A stretch of 64,000 nucleotides of DNA from Hydrogenimonas sp. (GTDB lineage: Bacteria > Campylobacterota > Campylobacteria > Campylobacterales > Hydrogenimonadaceae): the NCBI GenBank assembly GCA_015490295.1, contig WFYC01000076.1, positions 1 to 64,000 on the forward strand, written 5' to 3'. This document shows positions 6,757 through 17,156 of this stretch, one piece after another (within the stretch, counting starts at the first letter, position 1; every line of letters starts with the position of its first letter). The position numbers and the translations under genes were made by a program. The notes beneath the pieces are model-generated. The model did not search any database. It saw only the letters and a list, made by a program, of their open reading frames with translations, and had not been told where the DNA came from.

Positions 6757-8961
6757 TTAATCCATTGGCTCTGCGAGCGCAAGCTCTATCTTGTGCCCTT
6801 TCTGAGACTTGACGACCACTTCGACCTCCTGCCCTTCATGCAGCACTTCGCTCGGATGCCCGATCCGTTTTCTGGAGATTTTAGATATATGCAGCAGTCC
6901 GTCCACTCCTCCCGGCAGCTCTATGAACGCACCGAAGTCGACCAATTTTTTCACTTTTCCCTTCAGCGGCTTGTCTATCTCGAACTGAGGTATCTCTCTT
7001 TTGGCTCCGCCGCCTTCGGTCAAAGTCTTTATGTGGTCGCACGCCGCTTTGACTTTGGCTTTGCTCGGTCCCGCGACCCTAACCTCTCCCTCTTTGCGGT
7101 CAAGATCCACACTCACTTCGAACTTTTCGATAATCTCTTTTATCGTCTTTCCAGCCTGCCCGATGATGTCTACGATCTTGTGCGGCTCCACATGGAAGAC
7201 TTCGCTGCTCGGAAGAACCTCTTCGTTCACCTCTATCTCGGCCGCGGCCTCCTCCATTATGCTTAAGATATGCAGCCTGGCATCTTTCGCTTGATCGAGT
7301 GCCTCTTTGAGCAGATCGAGGCTTATGCCCCCGAGTTTTATATCCATCTGCAGTGCGGTTATCCCTTCTTCGCTGCCAGCCACTTTGAAATCCATATCTC
7401 CGTCATGATCTTCGAGGCCCATGATATCCGTAAGGATCGCATACTTTCCACCTTCAGCGACAAGTCCCATGGCGACGCCCGCTATCAGTTTTAGAAGCGG
7501 AACATCTGCAGCCTTCAGTGCCAAAGAACCGCCGCAGACAGTCGCCATCGAGGATGAACCATTCGATTCGAGAATCTCCGACACAAGACGGATTATCGAG
7601 TCGAGCCTCGTCTTATCCAGAGCCGGCTCGAGCGCCCTTTTGGCCAGATTGCCGTGACCGAGCTCGCGACGGCCGGGAGGTCCTATGCGAGAAGCCTCGC
7701 CTACGCTGAAACCGGGGAAGTTGTAGTGCACCATAAACTCTTCGTAGCTGGCGTTTTTGCCGGTTATGCGTTCGAACATCTGAGCATCCTGGCGGCTTCC
7801 GAGGGTACATGTAACGAGTGCCTGCGTTTCGCCGCGGGTAAAGAGACAGGAGCCGTGTACGCTCGGAAGAAGGTTGGTCTCTATAGAGATGGGGCGCACA
7901 TCCTTGAGCCCTCTTCCGTCGGCTCTTCGACCTTCATCGAGGATCATGGACCTTACACGCTCACGCTTCACCTGCCCAACAGCGGCTTTGACCTGATCTT
8001 CACTCCACTCTTCCTTTACAGCTGTATCGTCGCCCAAAACCTGCTCTATTATCGCTTTTATCTCCATGCCGCGCTCACTTTTGGCCATACCGCCAAGCGC
8101 CCTGTCGATGTCGTCGGAATAGAACTCTTTAATGTAGGTGACGATGGAGGGGTCGGCCTTCTCGTCGAACAGAGGTACATCTTTTTTCGGTTTCGCAGCT
8201 TCGACGAAAACCTTCTCGTACTCAGAGGCGGCTGTTTTGATCGCTTTTTGCGCCAGCTCTATCGCCTCTATAAGCTCCTCCTCCTTCAGCTCGTTCACAT
8301 AGGGAATCTGAACGATATCGTCGGCGAGCATAGGGTCGATCATAGGATCTACCGCGACTGTGGGCTCTATCTCTACATCCACACTTCCTATCGCCCTCAT
8401 CTCTATCATAAGGAGCTCCTCTTTGGTACCGGAAACGAACAGATCGAGCGTTCCCTCTTCGAGCTCTTCGAGGGTTGGATTTAAAATGAAACTTCCATCT
8501 TTACGTCCTATTCGCACGCCTGCAACGCTTCTTGCCACCGGAATATCTGAGACAAAAAGAGCGGCCGATGCGGCATCCAGAGCAAGAGATTGAAGATCGG
8601 CATTTTCATCGACACTCAACAGCATCACCGTAATCTGCACGGGGTTGTAAAAACCTTTCGGAAAGAGAGGGCGCAAAGAGCGGTCTATGAGCCGGGAGGT
8701 GAGCGTTTCAAAATCTCCCGGTTTCGTTTCCCGCTTGACGAAGCCTCCGGGTATCTTACCGGCTGCGTAACTCTTCTCTATGTACTGTACCGTCAGCGGC
8801 AGAAAATGCTCTTCTATCGGCTTGTCATCCATAACGGCAGTAGCGAGCAGTACGGTTTTTCCGCTTTTTAGCAGTACCGAGCCGTTGGCCTGCCTTGCCA
8901 CTTTTCCGGTCTCGAAGACCATCTTTTTGTTGTTCATCTCAAATTCAAATCTGCATCCCAT
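6757..8961 (-). CDS. pnp: Polyribonucleotide nucleotidyltransferase
   Basis: Two RNase PH domains, KH (DIIGQAGKTIKEI) and S1 (GKVKKLVDFGAFIELPGGVDGLLHIS) domains. Confidence 0.96.
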   Translation of the reverse strand: MGCRFEFEMNNKKMVFETGKVARQANGSVLLKSGKTVLLATAVMDDKPIEEHFLPLTVQYIEKSYAAGKIPGGFVKRETKPGDFETLTSRLIDRSLRPLFPKGFYNPVQITVMLLSVDENADLQSLALDAASAALFVSDIPVARSVAGVRIGRKDGSFILNPTLEELEEGTLDLFVSGTKEELLMIEMRAIGSVDVEIEPTVAVDPMIDPMLADDIVQIPYVNELKEEELIEAIELAQKAIKTAASEYEKVFVEAAKPKKDVPLFDEKADPSIVTYIKEFYSDDIDRALGGMAKSERGMEIKAIIEQVLGDDTAVKEEWSEDQVKAAVGQVKRERVRSMILDEGRRADGRGLKDVRPISIETNLLPSVHGSCLFTRGETQALVTCTLGSRQDAQMFERITGKNASYEEFMVHYNFPGFSVGEASRIGPPGRRELGHGNLAKRALEPALDKTRLDSIIRLVSEILESNGSSSMATVCGGSLALKAADVPLLKLIAGVAMGLVAEGGKYAILTDIMGLEDHDGDMDFKVAGSEEGITALQMDIKLGGISLDLLKEALDQAKDARLHILSIMEEAAAEIEVNEEVLPSSEVFHVEPHKIVDIIGQAGKTIKEIIEKFEVSVDLDRKEGEVRVAGPSKAKVKAACDHIKTLTEGGGAKREIPQFEIDKPLKGKVKKLVDFGAFIELPGGVDGLLHISKISRKRIGHPSEVLHEGQEVEVVVKSQKGHKIELALAEPMD

Positions 8962-8978
8962 GCTGTTACGTTCCTTTT

Positions 8979-9248
8979 TTAAAATCTAAATCGTTTCGCG
9001 TGAGTCTCCTGCGGAAACTGTTTCGCGATCTCCTCTTCGCTGAAAGAGAAGCGATAGTTCTCTACATATCTCTTCAGCAGTTCGTAAGCCTCGTTAATGC
9101 GCGCCATCTCCTCGTTGTCCCCGCCCCTGTCCGGGTGTTTCTTCGATGCCAGATACCTGTACCTTTGCGTAATATCCTTTAGACTTACATGCGTCGGCAG
9201 TCCAAGCACTTCGAGCGCTTCATGCACCTCTTCGTAAGCACGGCTCAT
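8979..9248 (-). CDS. Small J-domain protein
   Basis: ITQRYRYLASKKHPDRGGDNEEMARINEAYELL with HPD motif. Confidence 0.85.
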   Translation of the reverse strand: MSRAYEEVHEALEVLGLPTHVSLKDITQRYRYLASKKHPDRGGDNEEMARINEAYELLKRYVENYRFSFSEEEIAKQFPQETHAKRFRF

Positions 9249-10690
9249 TTCGAAGCCGAAGCTCCTGCGCTCGCTCCGCTACCGAGAAGATACTTGATCC
9301 GGTCATCCTCAAAGTGAACACCCAGCCCGAAAAAGAGGTTGAACGCTTCGGAGTTGAGTATATTGTCGGCTCCCATATAGGCATCCAGATGTTTGAAAAA
9401 CCTGTAGCGCATGGTGGTACGCAGACGTGGGCTGCTGCCTCTAAGATCGTTTACGGCATTGAAGTCGAAAGCGTCGAGCGAGAGCTTGAGCTTGTCGTAA
9501 TATGTGAAATAGTCCAAACCGAAACCGGCGGTACTCTCTATCAGGCCGCCTCTGAACATTATATCTTCATATCGCTTTCCGATCTGGGCGGAAGCGTAAA
9601 ACTTCCCTTTCGCATGGTCGAGTTCGGCGGCGTATTGACCTCCCACCTTTTCGGAGTAGTCCGGTGCGGAGACGATATCGATCATATAGTGGCGGGTATA
9701 TGTAGGCATATAGTCTATATGCAGCCCCCCTTTCATTTTGGCGTCATTCGCGAGGTAGTAGCTCTGCAGTCCAAGATTCAGGCGGCTCTGGGTGACCGAG
9801 TCGAGATAATCTTCGAGTTTGTCAATCGTGCCGGTACCTTTTTTGAAGAAGCCGTCGAAAGAGGTCAAAGCGCTGTGAAGGGGCTTCCTGTTCTCATCTA
9901 TCAGACCGTTGAGACGATCTTCGAGAGATTCGAATTTATCCGCCAGGGCCGGGAGCCTGTCGTTTAAAGTGCCTCCGACGCCCTTGAAAGAGTCGAGCGT
10001 ATCTTCGAGCTTCGCCATTATATCCGGCAGGTCCGAGTTGATCGTATCGGCACTCGTAGAGAATTTCGAAGACATTTGGGCAAACTTCTCTGCCGCATCG
10101 TTGATCTTTTTTACCAGAGAGTCGACACCCTCTTTGTTGTCGGCTATAAGCTCTTTCAGATCGGACGTAAGGGTATCGAGATTGGAGAATGTCTTTTTAA
10201 GATGCTCCCTGCTTCCGGTATCGAGAGTCTGGCGCATTTCACTTATGAAGCCGCGCAGCTCATCGGCAGCATCCGCCATGCTCGAGGCCATCTCGTCCAT
10301 CGAGGCCATAGCCTTCTGTTTCGTGAGTTTGCCCTCTTTCTTCAAATACTCATGTGCGCTTCCCGGGATGATATTTATATATTTGCTTCCAAGCAGGCTC
10401 TCTTGCGTAAGCAGCACCTCCGAATCGCTCGGAATTTTCGCGTTTTTATATATAAAGAGTGTTACGACCACTTTGGTCCCGGAGAGAGATATCTTTTTTA
10501 CGTACCCGATCTCCACACCTTTCATCCTCACTTTGGCATGAGGCTCGAGACCGCTCGCATCGTTGATGACTGCCTGAACGTCATAGCCCTTTTTGCCGAA
10601 TCCCTGGAACTTGTTTACCTGTGTACTCAGCAAAAAGAGAAAGATCAGACCTATCGCTACGAAGAGGCCGACTTTCGCTTCCGTTTTCAT
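9245..10690 (-). CDS. MCE/MlaD-family protein
   Basis: N-terminal TM, then VQAVINDASGLEPHAKVRMKGVEIGYVKKISL (MCE domain), long helical region and C-terminal beta-rich part. Confidence 0.85.
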   Translation of the reverse strand: MKTEAKVGLFVAIGLIFLFLLSTQVNKFQGFGKKGYDVQAVINDASGLEPHAKVRMKGVEIGYVKKISLSGTKVVVTLFIYKNAKIPSDSEVLLTQESLLGSKYINIIPGSAHEYLKKEGKLTKQKAMASMDEMASSMADAADELRGFISEMRQTLDTGSREHLKKTFSNLDTLTSDLKELIADNKEGVDSLVKKINDAAEKFAQMSSKFSTSADTINSDLPDIMAKLEDTLDSFKGVGGTLNDRLPALADKFESLEDRLNGLIDENRKPLHSALTSFDGFFKKGTGTIDKLEDYLDSVTQSRLNLGLQSYYLANDAKMKGGLHIDYMPTYTRHYMIDIVSAPDYSEKVGGQYAAELDHAKGKFYASAQIGKRYEDIMFRGGLIESTAGFGLDYFTYYDKLKLSLDAFDFNAVNDLRGSSPRLRTTMRYRFFKHLDAYMGADNILNSEAFNLFFGLGVHFEDDRIKYLLGSGASAGASASK

Positions 10691-10701
10691 TTCGTCATCC
10701 T

Positions 10702-12768
10702 TTAAAACTCCTGCTCGAATCTCTGCTCGAAACCGCCCAGTGGCACCAGGTTAATCTGAAAATAGAGAACCAGGTTGTCTATCGACTGTGCTCCGGCAGA
10801 GGTGAGAATGGGCCTTTTTTCATCTTTGATGCCGAGACTCAGATCCCAGCAGTGTCTGAAAAAGTGTACACCCGCTTCCCACCTTCTTATCTTCTGGTCG
10901 AGATTGTCGTAAAAGATCTTCGCTGTCCAGTTGTTTCCCGATTCGCTTCTGTACGCTCCCGAAACGGTAAAAAAGTCCGAACGTCTCTCGTTTTGTACAA
11001 TCTTGAAGAAATGGGTTAACATTATATCATAGGCGGGTTCTCTATATTTGATGTGGGAAGTTGCGCCGGAGATAGATTTCATATAGTAGGAGTAGAAGAT
11101 ATCGCTATATAATTGATAATTTTCAAGAAATTTTATTCTGAACTCATGCTCTATATCACCGTATTTGTGATCGCTCTTTTCATACAGAACCGGCTGTGAA
11201 ACACGGTAGTAGAGAAACTCCTTGCCGTTTGAATCGTAGAGGTAGTTTATAGCGCTCAATGCCATATTTTCGTTGGGAGAGCGAAGAACCGATATACTCG
11301 GGTCTATGTAACCCTTTTCGTTGCTGAAACTGGGCCGGTTGTATGTGAGTCTTAACTGCATGGTATGAAAACGTTCCGAAAACTTTCTGGCGAGATCGGT
11401 GTATATGTCGATTTTGTGATAGTTTCTGAAAAATGTATAGTAGCTGCCCGGCGTGGACGAGGGCAGATTCTGGTAACCTATATACGAGTAGTAGAGATTT
11501 TCCGAAATTGAAAGGTTCAGATAGCCATCTAAAAAGTCGGTATAGAAGATGAGAGGGGCGTTGATCTCCTGCAGTTGCATATGTTTTCCGGCCGCGGTAA
11601 AGAAGCTGCTTACTCTGTAGTCGGCAGAGTAGTGGAGCTCATCGAGCCCCAGAAGTTTGTTCTGGTATCTGTGCAGCTGAATGACCGGAATGCTCTGTAC
11701 CGTGTTTTTATTCGATGCCAAAGATGTATCGATAAAATACTTGGCATATACACCGGTGAAGTAATCGGGTGTGTTGAAGTAGTAGTTTATCCTCGACTGC
11801 ACCTGCGAACTGTTTGCGAGCTCGGACGTAGTAAACGCCTGGAGGTTTTTGTAATCCGGATCTTTCAGGTATGTAATATCGGCATAGAATCCATCGTGGC
11901 TGTCGCTTCCAGACGAAGTGAAAACCATGGGTGATTCGTAATTTATCTGAATTCCGTAGTGCGACCTGTTTCTGAGGTTGTACTCTTCCACAAAACTATC
12001 TTTATCTATGAAATAGCCGGTGGTGATCTTGCCGCGGGAGCGCGGTGTATCAACAAATCTTAGTGTGGCATATATACCTTTCCCCCTTGAAGCCCTTATT
12101 TGCGGGTCTATCTCCAGATCCCACTGTGGATCCGGAGCGTAATATATAGGTTGGGTATAGAAAAAGCCGTCCCTTGAAGATACTCCCAAATATGGACGCA
12201 ACAGGCCACTTCTACGCTCCTTGTCCGCAGAAAACCCAAGATATGGAAGGTAAAGCAGCGGCGTCTCTTTCATATAAAGAACCGGATTCCATACATTGAT
12301 CCATTTCGTGCTTGTATTGAAGTCCAAAGATGTAAACTCCAGATGCCAGTCGGGACATGCCGTATCACAGCTCGATACAAACGCTTTTGCCAGCTTTACT
12401 CTGTCACGGATCTTTTCGGCCCTCTCTCCACGCATCCAGAGGGTGTTCTGAAGATCGATCATGAAGATATCGGAAAAGCTGTTTTTGTCATTTTCGAGAT
12501 CGAGCCTAACATAGTCACTCAAAGAGCCGTACTCCACCCCCTCCATCATCTCGACTCTGCCGTAAAGCTCCAGTATCGAACCGTTCGTGTCGTATCTCGC
12601 TCTCTGTGCCTGCAGGATTTTGTCGTCGTAGTAGACCACCACACTGCCCGTAGCGGTTATAACGGAGCCGTTTCTCTCTACTGAGGATGCCATAATCTGT
12701 ATATTTTTCTGCTCCGAAGCTGCAAAGAGCATTACCGCGCCAAGCAGAAAGAGAAGAAGTCTATACAT
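10702..12768 (-). CDS. lptD: LPS-assembly protein LptD
   Basis: OstA-like N-terminus (VITATGSVVVYYDDKILQAQRARYD) followed by LptD barrel; ETPLLYLPYLGFSADKERRSGLL. Confidence 0.88.
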   Translation of the reverse strand: MYRLLLFLLGAVMLFAASEQKNIQIMASSVERNGSVITATGSVVVYYDDKILQAQRARYDTNGSILELYGRVEMMEGVEYGSLSDYVRLDLENDKNSFSDIFMIDLQNTLWMRGERAEKIRDRVKLAKAFVSSCDTACPDWHLEFTSLDFNTSTKWINVWNPVLYMKETPLLYLPYLGFSADKERRSGLLRPYLGVSSRDGFFYTQPIYYAPDPQWDLEIDPQIRASRGKGIYATLRFVDTPRSRGKITTGYFIDKDSFVEEYNLRNRSHYGIQINYESPMVFTSSGSDSHDGFYADITYLKDPDYKNLQAFTTSELANSSQVQSRINYYFNTPDYFTGVYAKYFIDTSLASNKNTVQSIPVIQLHRYQNKLLGLDELHYSADYRVSSFFTAAGKHMQLQEINAPLIFYTDFLDGYLNLSISENLYYSYIGYQNLPSSTPGSYYTFFRNYHKIDIYTDLARKFSERFHTMQLRLTYNRPSFSNEKGYIDPSISVLRSPNENMALSAINYLYDSNGKEFLYYRVSQPVLYEKSDHKYGDIEHEFRIKFLENYQLYSDIFYSYYMKSISGATSHIKYREPAYDIMLTHFFKIVQNERRSDFFTVSGAYRSESGNNWTAKIFYDNLDQKIRRWEAGVHFFRHCWDLSLGIKDEKRPILTSAGAQSIDNLVLYFQINLVPLGGFEQRFEQEF

Positions 12769-13210
12769 TTACTACCAGCGTAGAGGCGGTTTTATCGTGC
12801 CAAGCCTGTCTCATAGGGTCGAAAAGGGCCCAGACGAACCCGAGATAGAAGAGCATCCCGCTGATGACGCGAAATACGGCCCTGTTGAACGAAGCCTGAA
12901 AACCGGGCTTCCCGAGAGTAGCGGCATCAGCCACTCTTATACCCATCGCCATCTTTCCGAGCGATGCACCGTACTCCCATACGAACCACGTATGGTAAAT
13001 AATCTGGGTCGCAGCCATCCAGAGCCATACGCTGTTGATTATCTCCGCTATCTGCTCCGCTCCATGGGCTCTGGAGATAGGCTCCCAAAGCAGAATTACA
13101 AAAATAAGACTTATAAGGATATCATCTATCGCATATGCAACAGCACGCCTGCTGATCGGTGCCAGATCCGACTCTTCCTGCCGGAAGTACCCCTGCGGAC
13201 CTTTTTCCAC
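12761..13210 (-). CDS. RDD-family membrane protein
   Basis: SRRAVAYAIDDILISL... and GASLGKMAMGIRV typical of RDD proteins. Confidence 0.8.
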   Translation of the reverse strand: MEKGPQGYFRQEESDLAPISRRAVAYAIDDILISLIFVILLWEPISRAHGAEQIAEIINSVWLWMAATQIIYHTWFVWEYGASLGKMAMGIRVADAATLGKPGFQASFNRAVFRVISGMLFYLGFVWALFDPMRQAWHDKTASTLVVNV

Positions 13211-14484
13211 TACGCTTCCCGCAACGCCTGGTAGGCGATGTCACTGCGGCACTGCTTGCCGGCGAAATGGACCTGCCCGCAGAGCATGTATGCGTAGTCT
13301 CTGGCCTCTTTTATCGTATCTCCCAGACCGACGCAGACCAGAACGCGTCCTCCAGTTGCCATAAGCTTGCCGTCGATCAGCGAAACTCCGGCATAATCTA
13401 TATGGGCCTTGTCGGCAAGTTCGGTATGAACGATTTTGTCTACGATGATCTCTGACGGCTCACTGCTCTTGTACGGATAGTTCTTGCTCGCCATGACCAC
13501 GCCGACGGCGTATTTGTCTATAAACTCCACTTTGAGCTCGTTCAGACGCCCCGATGCCGCCTTATCGAAAAGTTCTCCTGCAGGAGTTTTAAGAAGCGGC
13601 ATCAGCACTTCACACTCCGGATCGCCGAAACGTACATTGAACTCAAGTGTGTACGGTTCGCCATTTACTATCATCAGCCCCGCAAAAAGCACGCCCTCAA
13701 ACGGTATACCCTCCGCGGCCATTCCATCTACGGTCGGGCGGATGATTCTCTCTTCTATCTTTTTGTAGAGCTCGTCGTCGATAAGCGGTGTCGGGGCGTA
13801 TGCCCCCATCCCGCCCGTATTGGGCCCTTCGTCGTTGTCGAGAAGTCGTTTGTGATCCTGTGCCGCAGGCAGAAGCACATAATCTTTCCCGTCGCAGATC
13901 GCAAAAAGCGACAACTCGTAGCCGTCGAGGAACTCCTCAACCACTATCTTCGTACCGGCATCTCCAAACGATTTGCCGCTGAGCATCTGCGAAGCCGCTT
14001 TTTTCGCATCGTCGTAAGATTGCGCGATAATGACTCCCTTGCCTGCACAAAGCCCGTCGGCCTTGACGACGATGGGTGGATTGAGGGTTTCGATAAACCT
14101 GAAAGCCTCTTCCACACTCTCGGTCTCTATATATCTTGCCGTAGGGATATTGTGGCGGGAGAGGAAGTTTTTCATGAAGATCTTGCTTCCCTCGAGCTGC
14201 GCCGCCTCTTTGCTCGGGCCGAATACCTTGAGGCCGCGCGCCTTGAAAGTATCTACTATTCCGCCGACGAGAGGGGCTTCCGGACCGACTATGGTCAGAT
14301 CGATCCCCTCTTTTTCAACATAGTCGGCAAGCTCTTCATAATCGCTTATATCGACATTTTCACCAAGCTGGGGTGTTGCCCCGTTTCCGGGTGCAAAATA
14401 TATCTTTTCTACCGTACCGTCTTTGTGCAGAGCGCGCCCTATGGCATATTCGCGCCCCCCGCTTCCAACTACCATAACTCTCAT
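13210..14484 (-). CDS. purD: Phosphoribosylamine-glycine ligase
   Basis: MRVMVVGSGGREYAIGRAL, ATP-grasp motifs, LEFNVRFGDPECEVLMPLL. Confidence 0.95.
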   Translation of the reverse strand: MRVMVVGSGGREYAIGRALHKDGTVEKIYFAPGNGATPQLGENVDISDYEELADYVEKEGIDLTIVGPEAPLVGGIVDTFKARGLKVFGPSKEAAQLEGSKIFMKNFLSRHNIPTARYIETESVEEAFRFIETLNPPIVVKADGLCAGKGVIIAQSYDDAKKAASQMLSGKSFGDAGTKIVVEEFLDGYELSLFAICDGKDYVLLPAAQDHKRLLDNDEGPNTGGMGAYAPTPLIDDELYKKIEERIIRPTVDGMAAEGIPFEGVLFAGLMIVNGEPYTLEFNVRFGDPECEVLMPLLKTPAGELFDKAASGRLNELKVEFIDKYAVGVVMASKNYPYKSSEPSEIIVDKIVHTELADKAHIDYAGVSLIDGKLMATGGRVLVCVGLGDTIKEARDYAYMLCGQVHFAGKQCRSDIAYQALREA

Positions 14485-14638
14485 ATGACTGCCTTAATTT
14501 TTATTGACCGATCATCGGTTGATATTTCGCAGTATACACATCTTCTACATCGCTTCGACATCGTAATATGTACATGGCATACAGGTGAGGAGAATATGTG
14601 TACTGCGCAACATCAATTTCAAGGCTATTGCAAGGACC

Positions 14639-14821
14639 GAGCGGGCGTTCACGCTCAAGTGTGGTCCAAAGCAGACCAACGATGCAGGAGGGAGATACAC
14701 TTTAGGCGGCAGCTTCTCGCCGGGAGCACCGGCTCAGACGAAGTTACCGACACACGGCGCATCTACGCTGTCCCGCAATATCAAAGTGTTGGACCCCCGT
14801 AATGCGGATAGCGCACCGCTC
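14639..14821 (-). ncRNA. Candidate structured RNA, possibly 6S RNA
   Basis: ~183 nt between hemD and purD. Closing stem GAGCGG-(t)-GCG/CGC-CCGCTC joins the two ends; internal stems ACACTTT/AAAGTGT and GCGG(ga)CAGC/GCTGCCGC; 3'-side hairpin TGGTC/GACCA. Confidence 0.5.
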
Positions 14822-14831
14822 AGTCAATTTA

Positions 14832-14844
14832 ATTATACTCCAAA
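14832..14844 (-). promoter_or_regulatory. Sigma70-type extended -10 promoter for the structured RNA
   Basis: Minus strand TTTGGAGTATAAT, ending ~11 nt before the closing stem, just after the hemD stop. Confidence 0.55.
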
Positions 14845-14848
14845 TTAC

Positions 14849-15501
14849 TTAAGCGGTCGCTAAACTCCGGGCAAAAGCTATCGTATCCTCTATCGTCTGA
14901 TAAGGAGAAACCCGGTACTCCATCCCATCTTCGAAAGCTTCTGCGGTCTTCTTGCCTATGGCAACGGCGGTATAGCTTTCATTCCACCCGAACCGTTTCA
15001 GAAAACATTTCACAATAGAGGGGGACGTGAAGATCAAAACGGCTCCCTCTTCCGGCTTCGATCCGGTATCGTACTCTTTGCAGTGCGTCTCGTAGACAAC
15101 CCTCTCCTCCACTGAAATTCCGGCCAAGCGGAGGTCGGCGGCGATTTTGGAGGCGACCACCCTGGGACGTGGATATAGCCATTTGAACGATCCGAACCTC
15201 TCGGAAAGCTCTTTGGCCATACATCACCGTAAGCCTTCGAAGCGACGAAGATCACCTCTCCTCCCCTCTTCTCTACCTCTTCGGCCGTCATCTTGCCTAT
15301 AGCCGCCGCCGGTATCTCTTTCCAGCTTCCGTCACTTATCTCGTCGAGCGCCGCGACGCCCTGCTTGGAAGTGAATATGAGTCCGTCATAGAGGGTGAAA
15401 TCGATCTTTTGCGGCATAGTCACGAACTCTATCATCGGAAGGTGCCTCACCCCCTCGGCGGGCGTGGGCGAAAGGAGGTAGACGGATCGCTCTATTCCCA
15501 T
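14849..15501 (-). pseudogene. hemD: Uroporphyrinogen-III synthase (HemD-like), frame broken near 15220
   Basis: Two ORFs (15034..15501 and 14849..15220) together form one HemD-like protein; the frame switches after ...VIFVASKAYGD and resumes at MAKELSERFGSFKWLYPRPRVVA. Confidence 0.65.
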
Positions 15502-17042
15502 TCTATCGTCGCCGGCGGTTTGGAGCTTATGTCGTAGACTACACGGTTTATACCGTCCACTTCGTTGATTATACGGCGGCTTATACGCTCCAGAAGATCG
15601 TGCGGCAGGTGCGCGAATGTGGCTGTCATTCCGTCGACCGCCTCGACGACCCTGATACAGACCGTATTGTCGTAGGTACGGTTGTCACCCATGACACCTA
15701 CACTCTTGACATTCAGCAGCACAGCAAACGCCTGCCATGTCTTGTTGTAGTAGCCGCTCGCTTTGAGCTCCTCGAGCAGTATCACATCCGCTTCCCGAAG
15801 AATGTCGAGATCGTATATGTTGACCTCCCCCATGATACGTATGGCCAGTCCCGGTCCGGGGAAGGGGTGCCGGTAAACCAACGACTCCGGTAGTCCCAGC
15901 TCCAGCCCCAGTCTGCGCACCTCATCCTTAAAAAGCTCTCGAAGCGGTTCGATCAGTTCGAAATCCATCCAGTCGGGCAGACCGCCGACATTGTGGTGCG
16001 ACTTTATCGTTTCACTCGGCCCCTTCACCGAAACGGACTCTATTACGTCCGGGTAGAGCGTACCCTGTGCCAGGAACCGGATACCTTCGTGCTTTTTGGC
16101 CTCCTCTTCAAAAACCTCTATGAAGGTGTGGCCGATGATTTTGCGCTTCTGCTCCGGATCGGTTACACCGGCCAGCTTTACCAGAAAATGTTCGCTCGCA
16201 TCCACGGTTATGAGCGGAACTTTGAGGTGTACTTTGAATACGCTTTCGACCTGCTCCCTCTCACCTTTTCTGAGGAGCCCGTTGTCTACGAAAACGGGGA
16301 TCAGCTGGTCGCCTATAGCCTCGTAGAGCAGAGCGGCGACTACAGAAGAGTCCACGCCGCCGCTTAGCGCGCAAAGAACTTTTCCGTCTCCTACCTGCGC
16401 ACGTATCTTCTTTATCTGCTCTTTCAGGAAATGGCCCATATCCCACTTATCTTCAACACCGCAGATTTTTCGTGCGAAGTTTCTGAGCATTATATGCCCC
16501 TCTTCGGAGTGGTGGACTTCCGGGTGGAACTGCAGAGCGTATATTTTGCGGCTCTCGTCTGCAATGGCGGCATACGGAGAGTTGTCGCTGTAGGCTATCG
16601 GTTTGAAACCTTCCGGAAGCGTCTCTACGCGGTCGCTGTGGCTCATCCATACGACCGTACCGTCGTGGCACCCCTCAAAAAGCGGTGAGGTATGGCCGTG
16701 CTCCTCATGGAAGTGGAGCTCCGCCTTACCGTACTCGTGGTGAGTAGAGCGTACCACTCTGCCGCCGAAATCTACAGCGATCCGCTGCATTCCGTAGCAG
16801 ATTCCCAGAACCGGAAGCCCCAGATCGTAAACAGCTCTGTCTACTTCAAAAGCTCCCTCGTCATAGACTGACGCGGGACCACCGCTGAGGATGATCCCTT
16901 TCGGGTTTTTCGCCTTTATCTCGTCGACTTTCGTAAAGTACGGGACTATTTCACAATAGACCTTCTCTTCGCGAAGTCTCCTGGCTATCAACTGTGTATA
17001 CTGCGATCCGAAATCGAGCACTATAATGCTTACATCTTTCAA
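15492..17042 (-). CDS. guaA: GMP synthase (glutamine-hydrolysing)
   Basis: [43 protein letters not shown]-terminal KPPATIEWE. Confidence 0.97.
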   Translation of the reverse strand: MKDVSIIVLDFGSQYTQLIARRLREEKVYCEIVPYFTKVDEIKAKNPKGIILSGGPASVYDEGAFEVDRAVYDLGLPVLGICYGMQRIAVDFGGRVVRSTHHEYGKAELHFHEEHGHTSPLFEGCHDGTVVWMSHSDRVETLPEGFKPIAYSDNSPYAAIADESRKIYALQFHPEVHHSEEGHIMLRNFARKICGVEDKWDMGHFLKEQIKKIRAQVGDGKVLCALSGGVDSSVVAALLYEAIGDQLIPVFVDNGLLRKGEREQVESVFKVHLKVPLITVDASEHFLVKLAGVTDPEQKRKIIGHTFIEVFEEEAKKHEGIRFLAQGTLYPDVIESVSVKGPSETIKSHHNVGGLPDWMDFELIEPLRELFKDEVRRLGLELGLPESLVYRHPFPGPGLAIRIMGEVNIYDLDILREADVILLEELKASGYYNKTWQAFAVLLNVKSVGVMGDNRTYDNTVCIRVVEAVDGMTATFAHLPHDLLERISRRIINEVDGINRVVYDISSKPPATIEWE

Positions 17043-17156
17043 GTTCTGTTCCTTGGAGTAAATGGTTGCGCTATTTTATCGAAAGATTGTTGAAAGTTAG
17101 GAAGGAGGTTTCGGTGTCGGATTCGAGTTCCCCCGCATCGAGGCGGAGGAGCGGTT

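Noticed and set aside
7654-8484. 276-aa + strand ORF antisense to pnp
   Set aside because: Complete overlap with pnp, which has unambiguous domains; typical antisense open frame of a GC-biased gene.
13852-14802. 316-aa + strand ORF across purD and the purD-hemD gap
   Set aside because: Mostly antisense to purD; the rest runs through the structured-RNA region and shows no recognisable domain.
14585-14863. 92-aa + strand ORF in the purD-hemD gap
   Set aside because: No family resemblance, and base-pairing plus a minus-strand TATAAT promoter explain the interval better as an RNA gene.
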